The notes: generated by a model from the sequence alone, not told the origin. Shown: positions 1 to 12,183, counted from the stretch's first letter. The stretch is 64,000 nucleotides of DNA from Halichondria panicea (GCF_963675165.1 NC_087379.1:2732201-2796200), one strand, 5' to 3'. A program made the numbers and translations.

Positions 1-54
1 TCAAACTAGCTAAAAGATCTTACCAACCCTTACACTGCTTTTAGCATTCATATA

Positions 55-749
55 CAGTGGAACCTCCATTAACGACCACCTCCAAAGACCAATCACACGC
101 TATATAACGGCCAAGAGCTCAGGTTCGGATTGAAACTACAATGACTTCAATGTAAAGCAACCTCTCAGGAGCGGCCACCTCTCTACTCTGTATAACGAGC
201 AGCTTTCTAGTCCCCAACAAGCTTTAGCAATGGAAAATAACCTCCCAGAACGGACAGCCACACCCAGAATTAGCAGAAAATTATTGCTGAGATAGCATTA
301 TTTTGCACAATCGTGAACACCTAGCGGTAGCAAGGGCGTATAAAAGAAGAGAGGGCGTGCAACTCCACTATCAGTACACGTAGCTAGCAGAGTTTAAATG
401 TGGGTGGAGGAATGTGTGCATTTGCATGAAGTGCTAAAAATAGAAATTTCATTTCATGCACAGTCATGTACATTCAACCGCCCACGTTTGAACTCTGCTC
501 ATATAGGAGTTACATGCCCTCTCTTCTTTTATACGCCCTTGGCGGTAGCTTGTCTCTACAGCCTTTTCAAAGTTTGTATGAACTAGAGAAGCAGTTAGCA
601 AAGCTCCAAGATTCATTTGCAGCAGGAATTGACTCATAGAGCATAGTTACATGTGGTTGGCAATCGAAACCTCACAACGAAGACCACCTCTCTATAATAG
701 CCAAAAGGCTGTTCCCCAATGGTGTCCGTTTTATGGAGGTTCCACTGTA
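55..749. repeat. Terminal-inverted-repeat element, CAGTGGAACC family, with nested insertion
   Basis: The left end reads TACAGTGGAACCTCC and the right end GGAGGTTCCACTGTA, so the ends are inverted repeats starting at a TA. The same family occurs at 10630-10812 and 14874-15047, where it is only about 180 bp; the extra length here is largely a second element at 322-550. Internal blocks of the short copies (CCACCTC, GGCCAC, TGTCCGTT) are also present here. It has no coding capacity and is likely a MITE. Confidence 0.75.
322..550. repeat. Nested short inverted-repeat element
   Basis: An arm at 322-365 (GCGGTAGCAAGGGCGTATAA and on through a run reading GAAGAGAGGGC) returns inverted at 505-550 with few mismatches. 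The arms are about 40 bp around a 140 bp centre. It lies inside the 55-749 element, so it is the younger insertion. A short ORF at 398-586 is only the arm and spacer read through. Confidence 0.7.
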
Positions 750-750
750 A

Positions 751-905
751 TACCGTATAGTGGGTAATTTTCATGGGGTAAAAATTTCGTTTGACTTCAC
801 TGCTTGCACTGCCTTGCATGTGTTCCGGTAAGCTACGCCTACGTTTTCGTGGAAGTCAGCTTGCCCACGAAAATCATTTACCCCACGAAAATGACACGCT
901 ACACG
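751..905. repeat. MITE, TACCGTATAGCGGGTAA family
   Basis: The left end TACCGTATAGTGGGTAATTT and the right end (ACCCCACGAAAATGACACGC, then TACACGG) are inverted repeats with a few changes. A better conserved copy is at 2912-3120, and a shorter relative is at 40536-40642. It sits just upstream of the first visible XDH exon, presumably in an intron. Confidence 0.7.
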
Positions 906-969
906 GAGGTAAAATCACTGATATTGTAATGTACAGTACACCTGTTTCAATGTAGTTTTACTCCCCCAG

Positions 970-1920
970 GTGGAGGGTGCGTTTACACAGGGCCTTGGTC
1001 TGGTGACCCTGGAGCAGTGTGTGTATCTGGAGGGGAACCAGAGGACCCAGCGAGGGACCACCTTCACTACTGGACCGGGTACCTACAAGATTCCCTCTGT
1101 GTCTGATGTGCCTGTGGTGTTCAATGTTAGTCTGTTAGACAGGACGCCCAACCCCCGGGCTATCTTCTCATCCAAGGTGAGGGGGTACTGTAAGCCACAC
1201 AATACTTACAACAGCTGATGTTCAGTACGTCATGTAAGACCTCAATTTAAGGGGAAATAATGACGATTCCATTAAAAAATATGTTGAAGTTCCAATCCCT
1301 CTCTCGATCCTTTATCTATATGCATATCTATTATACTATATAGATCTACAAGAATGGCATCCCCTACCACACCTATACCTATACTGCCACTATTATAAAA
1401 CTAATAACTCGTTGTGTGAAGGCTATTTATATCCATGCTGTAAATTCAGTGCTATGGCATCCAGGTGAGTAGACTCAGATATCACAAACAAACAAACCAA
1501 CAAACCAACGGACTACTATACCCGTGGCCGCCCACGTGCCTCGGGTAATAATACTCTCGATCCCTGCATGCTCTGTTAGTTAAAAAATTATGCCCCCCCC
1601 TCCCTATACAGGCTGTTGGTGAGCCTCCACTGTTCCTGGCAGCCAGTGTGTTGTTCGCCCTGAGGGAGGCCATCACTGCTGCACGAGCTGAGAGTGGAGT
1701 GAGTGGCTACTATCGACTGGACAGCCCCGCCACCTGCGAGAGGATACGCATGGCCTGTCAGGACAAGTTCACTCAGCAGGTGTGTGTCAGATGGGGGTGG
1801 TTGTTCAATATTACTTGTGTGGTCTTGTGATGCATTCAATAATACACCCTCCCCTCTCTCTGTGTGCAGGTGTGTGTTGTTGTGGACCCTAGTGCAAAAA
1901 GCTGGACTGTTGAAGCATAG
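970..1920 (+). CDS. XDH: Xanthine dehydrogenase, C-terminal three exons (partial)
   Basis: Xanthine dehydrogenase oxidises hypoxanthine and xanthine to urate in the cytosol using Mo-pterin, two 2Fe-2S clusters and FAD. Only the end of the molybdopterin domain is here. Exons: 970-1176, 1612-1779 and 1870-1920, all phase 0 with GT-AG borders. Exon 1 gives [10 protein letters not shown] and then [10 protein letters not shown], both typical of the family. Exon 2 opens with [12 protein letters not shown], where the Glu is the known catalytic residue of the Mo site, and continues through [12 protein letters not shown]. Exon 3 ends [15 protein letters not shown] and stop, matching the usual short tail. 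About 141 residues are visible of a roughly 1,330-residue protein; the rest lies left of the window. Aldehyde oxidase, a close paralogue, cannot be excluded from this piece alone. Confidence 0.9.
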
Positions 1921-2270
1921 ACGTTGACTCTAGACCTATTTTAGAGTTTCATGCATGTTAAATAATTATTACATATCTCGCGAGCAGCCCGACGTCAGAG
2001 AGATAGAAGGACGTCTAGTAGAGGTCACTTTCACATGATGTGACATGATATCATTGTTACCTATCAACACGTCAACTATTTTTTTAATGTCAAGTACGTG
2101 TTGTCAGACTATTAGACATGTCATAATCAACAAAACAGTTAACTTCGTTAGTCGCTTCTTTTCCTGGCCCGACTTTTCTCTAATTGAACGCTAAAACAAC
2201 TAACACGCTAAAACTTAGGGCTAGGCCACACCCATTTACCAGTGAAACACAGTTGAACTGAAGTGAATTA

Positions 2271-5200
2271 ATGGCTATAAGGCTGGGCTGGTTCAGAGCA
2301 ATGCTGAGGTGAGAGAATTAATTAACTTGATCTAGATCTCTACTCTAGCCTCAGCTTTCACACTCTATATTTTATATTCATGGTGTACATGCATGACTAC
2401 TGTTGATCAACACACGCCAGGTACATAGCGTCGTGTATCCCATTCCTGGGTGGTTCCTCACCCCCTGTAAGGAAGGCGGAGCTTGACAAAGACCTTCCCC
2501 CTGCCCGTGTGGCCATCATTGGGGCTGGTATTGGTGGATGCTTCTCGGCCAAATTTCTCCGAGAACTTGGTGGGCAAGACTTGGACATTCACATCTGGAA
2601 CAAGAAGGAGAGCACTATCGGAGGACGATCGGCTACTGTCAAGGTGGGAGATCACTGGTACGAAGCGGGGGCAGCTGTCGCACACACCAGCAACCAATAC
2701 CTAATGGACGCCACTGAGGAATACGGTGAAGATAGTGCACGTAGGGGTTGGTAGATTATGCTGGCATAATTTTGAGCACACTGTTTGGTGAGAATTATGG
2801 GCACAATTATGAGAATAATAGGCAGGATTTGGAAGTAAAAGTATTCCCTAGGATGCTAAGTTGCTTAACCAGTTGATTATCTGTGTAATACGTAGACCAT
2901 TTTCTTTCAGTTACTGTATAGCGGGTAAGTTTCGTGGGGTAAAAAATTCGTTCAACTCGAGAAACGGTAGTTTTCGTGAGTAAAAATTTCGTTTAGTCTC
3001 GTGGCTGCACGGCATTCCTACGTTCAGATAAGCCACGCCTACGATAAAATTTCGTGGAGGTCAGCCTGCCCACGAAAATAACGAATATTTTACCCCACGA
3101 AAATTACCCGCTATACGGTATTTAGTCTATGCTGTTTCCTTCGCCTTAAAATTAACCAAAACGCATAATTTTATGGCTCGGATATTTTCTAGTCTAGATC
3201 ATTTCTGTCAAACTCATGCCTTTAATAAAGTTATTCTCATTCCTAGGCTGACGCTGCTTTAATGTTTTTGTTTGCAGCTATAGGGTATTGCCTGAGCATG
3301 CAGGCACCGATAATTCCCTGTGTATATAATTGTCGAACAATTATTTCTGTACTATAATATGAGTAGAGCATTGTGAGCATGCATACGTAAGTACAACACC
3401 TTGAAGAGAAAAGTGTGTATTGGGCTTAAAAACTTGAATTAACCGTCAAACTGCCCACCTGTTTTAATAGCTACATTTAGACTAAACAAGGTGTGGGCGG
3501 GTATTTGATTATATGGCTACTGAACCATGTAAGAGAGTTATGCTGTGAAAACTACACAGCTCATCTTCTGTACAGTTACAGATCACAGATCACAGAAGAC
3601 ACTCTGCCGCAAGAGAGAAAGGCCTGAGCTTGGAAGTAGACCGTGTGTTCTGGTGTTTAGAGGAAACAGTCTCATCTTGAATGCTTGACGTCTGTTCTAG
3701 GATAGATCTAACAACGTTGTATAGGTCTTGTTTTGTGTTAATAGCTACACAGTGAAAATCTTTCATCATGTTGTCCTTTGACCCAATTATACGCATGCGC
3801 AATAGTGGGCGCTTCTACGATTGCAATTAGGCCTCTACAGGACTTTTAGGCAAAAGTAGGGGTATTTTATATGGGCGGTTTGATGGTTAACTATAATGAT
3901 AACAGTACAATGCACACCTCCATGTATTGAATTATGAAAATAGTATCAGCTAGACATCGATTTTGACTGCATACAATAAATTCTTTGACATTGTACCGTG
4001 CATAATGGACATAATCATAACGTATACACACTATATATAATTATAGCCATGTAGTTGGAGTGGGTACCTTGTAAACAATCGCCGAGTGTCTCTAAGAGTG
4101 TATACGTTTAGTAGTACCCATAGCGTCTTTTTTTTAGCTGTTTCTGATCTAGAACTGAAAATGTGGAAGGTTTTTCGTAACAGCTGTTGTAAGCATTGTA
4201 TACATCATCACGGATGATATGCATGTCTTGATCATCATTGTGTCAGACAGGGATTTATAAATCTAGCCTTTTCTTGAGATCTGTAATCGTTTCTAGTGCC
4301 ATTTCCAAATGTACTTTCAAATCTTCCTCATGTTCAGGCATATCCTTTTTTTGTAATCTCCATATAACACAACCATGTTGCTCATGCTTGCAATCGATAA
4401 TTTCATACTCGCACACTTTGTCATACAATCATCAAGTTCAGAACGCTTGATGATTTCCTCGCAGCCTTCATTATAGCATTCTACCAACACTTCAGTACAT
4501 TCTTCAGCATGGTCTCCAGTGATTATTGTGATACTCGCTCTCATCGTGGCAATGCTCACATTCTACGATTCGTTTTGGACACTCTTCTTGCAAATGAGTC
4601 TCCAAATCTTTTTCACTGTTTCTTCGTTAAAATCACGACAGTCGTTTTCGCACTTGACGAGCTCGTACTTACACATGGTCATGTGATCATCTTCGACTGG
4701 CTCTCCCGTCCAATCGCATCCCTCGTTGGGTTTAGAACAGGTGGTGGTTAGGTTGGAGATATTCCTTGAATCTGCATGAGAACGTTTGTAATTACTTGCG
4801 AGTGGTTAATGCAACTATTCGTGGGTACACATTTTGCGATTTTACTCTCGTTCGTAGAAATAGCAGATATTAATACTCACGAACTTATAGGTATTTATAT
4901 ATAGAGGGTCGTATGGAGGTCGATCGAGGTTAGGCCACTTAAAAATATTGTTTTTAGAGAATCAAGGCTTTAGGTGGCGATTTTGACCTCCATTAAGGAC
5001 ACGACACAAAAAATAATTGTCAATGCAGCAGTCGCTACATTTAGAAGTCGGAAAATTGCCTAAGATCGAGGGCGTCGTATATATTTGGAGGGTGAATTGC
5101 CTTATGATACAAGCTCTTTAGTGGTTACTTACTTCTCTTGTCTTCGAAGCTCTCCCATTCATCCATCGTACAGTGAGGGCAAGGTTGAGCTGCTCCAAAT

Positions 5201-7323
5201 TTGTTTAGGCAGTCTTTACAAAATATCTTTCCACAGCATGTTACTTGTCGTAGGTCCTTGGCCACAAATGTACAGATCAGACAGAGAAGATCATCAGGAG
5301 GAAGCTGCACAAACGTACTGTCATGGCCACCTAGCTTTTGAGCCATAGCTGTATATATATATATAGCCAGTATTTGATGAAAGTCAGGTGGCACCACGCA
5401 GTGCTTTATATATAGTTTGTCGATGTGACATCATCACTTACATCATGCTTGTCATTCCAGACTTACATGTCTACATACTATGAGATACAATATGTGTATA
5501 GTAACCAATGAACTCTGTACATCGACTGAAGTAGCAAAGCACATAATTATGCCACAGTCTCTATAGTTGTTCTCTTTCAGATAACCAACCAGCATGTACA
5601 TTATAGTCTGTGGTAAACACCCCTCCTCTCACAAACTCCCCATGCACGTAACACGAACAGGGTATTATACCCATTCTTGTTCATGTGAATGACGTTGTAA
5701 TGGATTGATGAATGGTTCTCTCACTCTTGTTGTTTCGGTGCTTTCTCGCCAATCATTGCAAATGTGTTAAAAATTAACACTACCATAAATTTATTGTACG
5801 CAAAAACACTTATGTTTGGAACAGGACATTGTGAAATTATCTGGAACAGGTATTCAGTTGCATGTAAGCAAGCTATAATATAGCTAAGTTTAATAGTACA
5901 TGGAGTACAGTGTGCGACTAAACTCTTAATTGTTAGCCATAAAGCTTCGTTGCTTGCATGGATGTGTATTAAAGACGTGTCCGGATATTTAGTAAATTAA
6001 AACACCGCAGTGTCTGTTGCATTAGAAAGTGTCCGGGATATTTAGTGTCTGAATATAATAAGTGATTGTCTGCACATGCATGCGTATATATACTATCACT
6101 GTATATAGGCTCATACTTACCTCCCCCCAAAACACACACACACTACAGATTTGAAGATCAATAAAAATGACGACGACTCTGGGTGCTTGGGTGTCTACAA
6201 TGGAACCTCTTTCATTTTCCGCACTGGCACCTCGAAGATCCTAAATCTCCTCAAGATGGTATGGCGATACGGACTTACCCTCCTTCGAATGGACTTGGGT
6301 GTTAGTTCTCTCTTGAAGAAGTTTAAACGGATCTACACACTCCAAGAGAATGGCGAATCCTATGCTACTGTTGGTGACTTGCTGAGAGGCATGGATCAAG
6401 GTGGTGAATCCGTGCACGATCTAATCAAAGTGTCGGCTGAGGAGTACTTCACTGGGCTTGGATGGTCGAAGAAGGTGATCGATGAGTTGATCACTGGTGG
6501 AATGCGGATTAACTACGGGCAGTCGACTACTGTGAATGCTTTTTGCACTTTTGTGTCTCTTGCCGGTATGCAGGATGGGAGTCTATGGTGTGTGGTCGGA
6601 GGGAACTGGCAGATTGCCAAGAAAGCTCTAGAAGCTTCCGGCGCTACTCTACATAAAGACGATGTTACCACGGTTACTCGTGTCAATAGTGGCGGGCAAT
6701 TGAAGTACAAAATTACAACTGTAAGTGGGGAAGAAAATGGTGAATTTGATATTGTAATTGTTGCAAATCCTCTCAATACCTCGGCCATCAACTATCTCGA
6801 GTTTCCCACACCGATATACACTGCTGCCTCTACCACCCCCTATCAACGAACCGTGGCCGAATTTGTGAACGGGCGAATCAACAAAGAATTTTTCGGAGTG
6901 GCTCAGTCAGACCCAACCTTCCCCTTGACCATCATGACAACTGAAATGACAGGGGCACCCTATGAATTCCGTGATGTAGCTGTGAACGCACCTTCCGAAG
7001 CAACTCAAGAAGAGACCAAGGAATATTTCAAGAGACACAATGAAGAACCCATTCGTTGCTGGAAGGTATTCACGGGGCAGCCTTTAACGGAAGACCAAAA
7101 GAAGCAAATGTTTACTGACATTGAGGATGAGGCTACGGTTGACTGGCTTGCTTACCCCCACTACCACACCCCCGAGCAGTGTCCACCGTTTATCCTCGAC
7201 GACGGGATGTTTTATATCAACGCTATCGAGAAGGCTGCCAGTGCTATGGAAATGAGCGCCGTTGGAGCTAAGAATGTGTCCCTGTTGGCTCGAGAGTACC
7301 TGCTGAGCAAGACTAGGAAATAA
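2271..7323 (+). CDS. PCYOX1: Prenylcysteine oxidase (PCYOX1-like), complete
   Basis: This FAD thioether oxidase cleaves prenylcysteine to cysteine, a prenyl aldehyde and H2O2, in lysosomes of known animals. Exons: 2271-2308, 2421-2725 and 6149-7323, with junctions splitting codons AG/G and G/AT. The total is 505 residues, the same length as I recall for human PCYOX1. The short first exon (MAIRLGWFRAMLR) plus YIASCIPFLGG may form the signal segment. The FAD-binding motif VAIIGAGIGG is at about residues 43-52, followed by GGRSATVKVGDHWYEAGAAV, the family's GGR...EAGG region. Exon 3 carries the substrate domain, including VIVANPLN. The 3.4 kb intron 2 contains a MITE and an antisense TRAF-like relic. 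The start was chosen because it is the only upstream ATG whose exon joins exon 2 in frame. Confidence 0.9.
2912..3120. repeat. MITE, TACCGTATAGCGGGTAA family
   Basis: The ends TACTGTATAGCGGGTAAGTT and ACCCGCTATACGGTA are inverted repeats of about 30 bp around a centre with GTAAAAATTTCGT blocks. It lies in intron 2 of the prenylcysteine oxidase gene. Confidence 0.8.
3121..4254. other. Intron sequence, no gene recognised
   Basis: Left part of the large prenylcysteine oxidase intron. A 70-codon antisense open frame at 3590-3802 has no recognisable motif and is probably chance. No strong repeat was seen. Confidence 0.5.
4255..5346 (-). pseudogene. TRAF-like RING/zinc-finger gene relic, nested antisense in an intron
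   Basis: TRAF-type proteins are cytosolic signalling adaptors with an N-terminal RING, TRAF zinc fingers and a MATH domain. Exon 1 (5346-5133) starts MAQKLGGHD and encodes a RING: CLIC, then CCGKIFCKDCL and CPHC; Lys stands where His is usual. Its donor is a perfect GTAAGT. Exon 2 (4771-4255) joins in phase 1 and encodes tandem TRAF fingers (CSKPNEGCDW, CEHCHDESEYH, CYNEGCEEIIKRSELDD, CKHEQHGC), but these lie in three frames, so at least three frameshifts break it. It stops after a short helix (TDLKKRLDL) with no MATH domain. The sequence thus shows a truncated, decayed copy. A genuine gene with assembly indels is possible; the first shift is at a homopolymer. Confidence 0.75.
5347..6148. other. 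Intron sequence, degraded repeat only
   Basis: Right part of the prenylcysteine oxidase intron. A stretch at about 5960-6060 (GTCCGGATATTTAGT repeated) resembles the interior of the MITE family at 26715-27017. No gene was seen. The acceptor follows a C-rich tract ending at 6148. Confidence 0.45.
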
Positions 7324-7475
7324 ATTCAATCCATTCACATTGTATTGACATTATTCAGACTGTAGACTCTCAAACATACGTTTTATATACTGTTTAAATA
7401 TATATAGTATTACGTACATGTACATGTACATGCATATGTATAGTTATAAAGTTCTAAATGCTGTTTTTGTTGTTG

Positions 7476-9163
7476 TCAGATCTTTGTTTCTTTGTTGTGA
7501 CTTCTTGCACAGCTGATGAGTGTTACCAGCATCAGTATAATGTGCGTAAGACTGGCAAACAAAGAAGTGGCCTGTGGATGGAGATATGAACATGCACGTA
7601 TACATGGGATTCAGGGAAGTATTTCAATACTGTATTATAATAATTATAGGTATTTGCAAAATGTTGTGTTGGCTATAATAATCATTATGTCCATTATGGT
7701 GAATTGGCTGGTAAATATTTTGTTTAGGCAACCCATTAGAAGAGTGTATTGCAACCAAGTCCGATGCATATATATAATTATCAGTATAAGATGCTACGTA
7801 TAGCCTGTACATAATTATAATCTGGTGATTATAAACTTACTGCTGTAGCTGCTAAAACATCTCTCGTCTCTCTGAAAACTGGCAAGAAAAAGACCAAAAT
7901 TGAGTCTGCAGTTGCAACATAGTTAGTGCTCCACGTAGAGGCAGCTATGGCTCCGAGCACACCCCCAGCTCCTAGCCCAACCACACACAGCAATATCAGT
8001 ACCAGATCCTGAATGTGTATGTATGTATATCATCGGGGGTGCCTATAATTATGTTCACAGTGTTACGTAGTAAATACCCAATTATAATACAGTTTACAAA
8101 GTTTCTACGTGATCTAGAAGCGTATCCCGAATGCATTGAAGGTTCTACTGTACTAAGTCCTGAGGGTTTCTAAATCACGTGGAACTTCCGAAACCGTGTC
8201 TAAGCATTTTAGATCATAGCAACCTAGTCTCGGGTCCAGGCCGTGTTTTAGAAAAGCTAATAAAGCGCGGCCTTAGTAGACCCGAAACTAGTTAGCAACC
8301 ATGAGTCCACGAGTGTATCTAGATTTGAATGTTCGAATCAAATCTTTGCTACATGATTGTCTAAATAAATACATGCATGTAAGTATGCATGTCATTGATT
8401 TTCTAAGTTGGATAGATTGGCCAATCAGACTGCAAGATTAATTTATGGCTAACACGATCTAAAAAATGTTATGCTCCAAAATAACGCTTTATTTTTTTAT
8501 GCTTAAAATTGTACGATAAGCATGCATGTGATGTAAAGGTGTGTGTATATAATTATGTGTGGTGTATAGATCAAATTTAATACAGGGTATATAGATATAG
8601 GTGATCCATGCATTGCATGTAGCCTCGATCCCAGGCCGAGTTTTCGCTTTTATAACAGTTAGGCGAACAACTAGTTGAACATCGAGGCTACATGCAATGC
8701 ATGCTGTACTATAATATATATAGCTAGATAATTATGTGTCAAGTTGAGACATACCACACACAAGATTGCAGTTCCAGTCCCACCCGAATTGCACTTGCAG
8801 ATCCTAAGGAGCACAGTGCCAGCCAATATGATACCTACAATAGCCATGCTGATGGCCAGTGCTGCTGATGCTTGAGTGTATGTAAGCAGGTTGGGGTCCC
8901 GGAGTTGAATAAACGTCTGCAAGGGTTGTGATATCACTGGAATTTCCATCTCAGAGATAGCAATCAACTGATGGGCAGTGAAACCCCCAGCAATTCCTGC
9001 ACCTATTCCAGCAGCCTGTTTGGAAACAGAATAATACGTTAATCGGGATATCTACCATCCCAACAGCCCTCTATATATATATACGTTACACTTGTATTAA
9101 TTGTATAGATTAACTTACAACTGCAATTGCTAGAAACACAATTTCAACACATTTGCCAGCCAT
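7476..9163 (-). CDS. Tetraspan-like membrane protein, tandem family copy A
   Basis: Family not recognised. Exons on the minus strand: 9163-9119, 9015-8755, 8008-7841 and 7571-7476, all phase 0, giving 189 residues. Four hydrophobic helices are visible: the N-terminal one starting MAGKCVEIVFLAIAV; one after NLLTYTQAS ending LLRICKC; one spanning LVLILLCVVGLGAGGVLGA; and a last one in exon 4. Two loops, of about 40 and 30 residues, fall between helices 1-2 and 3-4. Copies A-D share the exon structure, the GAGGVLGAI-type stretch and the end of exon 3 (LAATA). CKC just after helix 2 could be palmitoylated (inference). Membrane location is inferred; function is unknown. Confidence 0.8.
8222..8296. 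repeat. Short palindromic MITE in intron 2 of copy A
   Basis: ACTAGTTTCGGGTC-type ends face each other around CCAGGCCG and CGGCCT blocks (left arm CCTAGTCTCGGGTC, right arm GACCCGAAACTAGTT). It resembles the AGCCTCGANNCCAGGCCG family found many times in the window. Confidence 0.6.
8610..8701. repeat. Short inverted repeat, AGCCTCGATCCCAGGCCG family
   Basis: Arms GCATTGCATGTAGCCTCGAT and ATCGAGGCTACATGCAATGC are exact inverses about 50 bp apart. It lies in intron 2 of copy A. Related ends recur at 11357-11408, 28050-28848, 31460-31492, 39033-39367 and 46348-46405. Confidence 0.75.
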
Positions 9164-9398
9164 TATTTTGGTAAGCTCTATCCTACTAGGTGACCTCTTG
9201 ATAGAGAGAATAACAACACTGTAGCTGAGAATGCATGACACCACCACACCCAATCGTGAATTAATTTCATGCAGAACCATGAATGTATTAAGAATAATTA
9301 ATGTTCAAATAACACACGAATTACTATAAGCAATAAATATACGCAGCATTGTCATGTGTGATGTGTATAAATAGCTATACGTAATAGGTTAAGTTAGT

Positions 9399-10461
9399 TC
9401 AGATCCAGCCATTGTAAACCAGGTCACAATTTCTTGCTGAGAAGATGATTAGCCAGTACTTGAGTGCCACGAATGCGAGACTGGCAAAAAGAGATGTCGC
9501 CTAGATGAAAACGAGCACATGCAGATTATTATCAACCAGCCTCGTGCACAATTAAATTGATTACCTACATGTATGACTTGTATTAGTGTTTCACTTACTG
9601 CAGTAGCTGCCAGGAGAGTTCTGGTTGGCTCAAGAACATCATAAATATCAATTACGGGGGAGATGATGTCAATCTTATCAACAATGTCTCTTGACCATGA
9701 ATTTGCTCCAATGGCACCGAGGACACCTCCAGCAGCAAATCCAAGTATGCACATTATCACTATTATGAAGTCCTGTACAGAATGGATACTTTGTAAGTCG
9801 AATTAAACCATAACGGTTCATTTGTGACTATATAAACGACGAAGTGTATGGCTGCATAGTCCTGAATTCCCCTGTTTACCTAGTAATAATTATAATGATA
9901 TATACATGCATACAACTGTCATATTTGTCATTGATACTCACTATAGTAAAGATACACTTAATGGCAGTCCCAGCTTCACATTTACACACTCTGATGAAAA
10001 TAGAGATGGCTAAGAAAAAGCTTAGTGCTCCAAGTCCAAGTGCAAGTCCAGCCGATACTCGAGTGTAGAGCATCAAATTGGGATTAATTTCATTTATCAA
10101 CAATTCTATGGGCTGATCTGTGTTGTTGAAGGGGATAGTTGTCCTGGATATGGTGAAGAGTTGATTCACAGTGAACCCTCCAGCTACACCACTCCCTATT
10201 CCAGCCGCCTGCGGTACAAAGGTATATGATCAGACTCATCTGAGTGATGATTGCATTGACACAATAATTATCAATCAGAGCACTAAACACATTAACTGTA
10301 ACATGCTATATACAAACAGCCACGTGCACCTCAAAACAAATCCGTGTTAATTAATAACAGCATATGGATATGGATACTTATTCAAAGAAAGAAGAAAGAA
10401 TTTCCATGCGACTTACCACAGCTAAGGAACGAAACGCAGCCTCTACAAAACGACCAGCCAT
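9399..10461 (-). CDS. Tetraspan-like membrane protein, tandem family copy B
   Basis: Exons: 10461-10417, 10208-9942, 9772-9599 and 9500-9399, all phase 0, giving 195 residues; the most compact copy. It starts MAGRFVEAAFRSLAV. Exon 2 gives a GIGSGVAGGFTVNQL segment, a polar loop with FNNTDQ (one possible N-glycosylation site), then helix 2 ending FIRVCKCEAG. Exon 3 has GGVLGAIGANSW and ends TLLAATA. Exon 4 opens ATSLFASLAF like copy A and ends with a short polar tail. A and B share the CKC motif and the ATSLFAS start of exon 4, so they look like each other's closest relatives. Function is unknown. Confidence 0.82.
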
Positions 10462-10629
10462 TTTCTAACTTCAAGAGTGCCCAGTACAAGATATACTTGT
10501 CTCTTTAACTAGTAAACAACCACACCCATCTATCGAAATGATATTCAATACATGTAGAATTCCTCTCAGTGAATTCGTTTAACAACTGCCAACAGTGTAC
10601 AGTACATGTTAATTATGCAACCATGCAAG

Positions 10630-10812
10630 TACAGTGGAACCCCTCTATAACGGACACCTTTGGGGAACAATATTTTGGCCTTTATACAGAGGTGGCCTTT
10701 GTTGAGAGGTTGTTTTGTACACAAACTGTTTATTTGGGACCTGGGTGCCTGGCCGTTACATAGCAACTGGCCTTTATTCGGAGGTGGTTCGGTTAACAGA
10801 GGTTCCACTGTA
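10630..10812. repeat. MITE, CAGTGGAACC family
   Basis: Ends TACAGTGGAACCCCTCT and AGAGGTTCCACTGTA are inverted repeats flanked by TA. The element lies between copies B and C. The 14874-15047 copy is nearly its reverse complement. Confidence 0.85.
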
Positions 10813-11160
10813 CCTTATATCTCGCAATTTAAAACTAAAAGTGCATAATTATAATTATGTAGTGAGTCTACAGTACAGTCAATGCTCACCTCATATAAAA
10901 CAGCTCCACATAATATTATTCATAGCAAAGCATGCAGTTTAGGAAAACAATCACCTGAACATTCATGTCACTGTGAATGCGGCAATGAGTGATCATTACC
11001 CAATCTAGATTTCCTGATCATGTATATACAGGTCATGTTATTGCAGCAGATGACACATGCAATGATAGCATATAGATCTTAGTGTATGAAGTAATCATTA
11101 TGGCACACTAATTATATACAGAGAACACTGTATATATAGTTAACAGAAGTTAACAGCAGT

Positions 11161-12183
11161 TCAAATAACACTATTATATTGCAGATTTGTCCAATGTCTT
11201 GAGGCAAAGATAACCACCCACAGCTCCAACAGAATAAACATCAGACAACCAAACAGAGAGACAGCCTGCAATGTGGACAACACCATTATTACGAAACACA
11301 CAATTCTTTGCTAATTAAACAAAAATATTTAATAGCAAAATCAGTATAGACTAATCTAGCCTCGATTCCAGGCCGCAGGGAAAAGCGAAGGGGCTGGAGT
11401 CGAGGCTAAGACTAATCTAAAATCTTGAACGAAGAGTATACAAACTCAACTTTGTTACATTACACATTTAAAGCGAAGCGATATACCACGACATTATTAC
11501 ACTCACTGCAGTTGCTGCTAGGGAATCTCTCGTTTGAACGAGGACGTTGATAACAGGTTGCAGGGCGACAGGAATAGGGTTGATGATGTCAGTTGTCCAA
11601 GAGTTCGCTCCGATAGCACCGAGCACACCACCAGCTCCGAGTCCAGCCAAGCAAAGGAAGATGATCACAATGTCCTGTAGGGTAAAAATAGGCCATGCCA
11701 AATTAATAATAGAGTATACGCGTTGCTTGAAAGGACGAACTTAAATCTACGGATAAAATTCCTTAAAAACCCACGCCAATAGACTTAATTGGCTAAATCT
11801 ATATCCAACTCACCAAAACAAGGATGAATTTTCCGGCATTTCCAAGTTGAAATTTACCAATCCTCAGCACAGCTGAGAACAACAGGAACAGACTCAGACC
11901 TCCCAGCCCTATGGCCAGTCCAGCAGACAACTGTGTGTACATCAGCACATCGGAACTTAAGATGTTGATTAAGCCCGTGGTGTCTATTGGCTGTTTGGCA
12001 ATGCTGAGGTATCGATCGATAGTGAAACCTCCCGCTACCACAGCTCCGATTCCAGCTCCCTGAAACATTATCATTAGTACTAATAAATCTGCTAAGTGTA
12101 CTATGTTTACGCTAAAATGCTAGAATGATATAACTTACAACAGCTAAGGATCTAAGAGCTCCTTCGACAAATCTACCAGACAT
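11161..12183 (-). CDS. Tetraspan-like membrane protein, tandem family copy C
   Basis: Exons: 12183-12139, 12059-11814, 11674-11507 and 11265-11161, all phase 0, giving 187 residues. It starts MSGRFVEGALRSLAV. Exon 2 gives GAGIGAVVAGGFTIDRY, a loop, then YTQLSAGLAIGLGGLSLF and VLRIGKFQLG, where A and B have CKC. Exon 3 starts DIVIIFLCLAGLGAGGVLGA and continues GANSW; exon 4 starts AVSLFGCLMFILLELW, a long final helix with internal Glu and Trp. Introns are 73-241 bp; the last holds a small AGCCTCGA palindrome (11357-11408). Function is unknown. Confidence 0.82.
11357..11408. repeat. Minimal AGCCTCGA palindromic element
   Basis: TAGCCTCGATTCCAGGCCG faces GGCTGGAGTCGAGGCTA about 15 bp apart in intron 3 of copy C. 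Confidence 0.65.

Noticed and set aside
4509-4751. Plus-strand 80-codon frame
   Set aside because: It is the antisense shadow of the TRAF-type zinc-finger relic; the Cys/His pattern lies on the minus strand.
7516-7803. Plus-strand frame with hydrophobic stretches
   Set aside because: It overlaps antisense exon 4 of tetraspan copy A and AT-rich intron sequence; the hydrophobic character comes from AT-rich codons.
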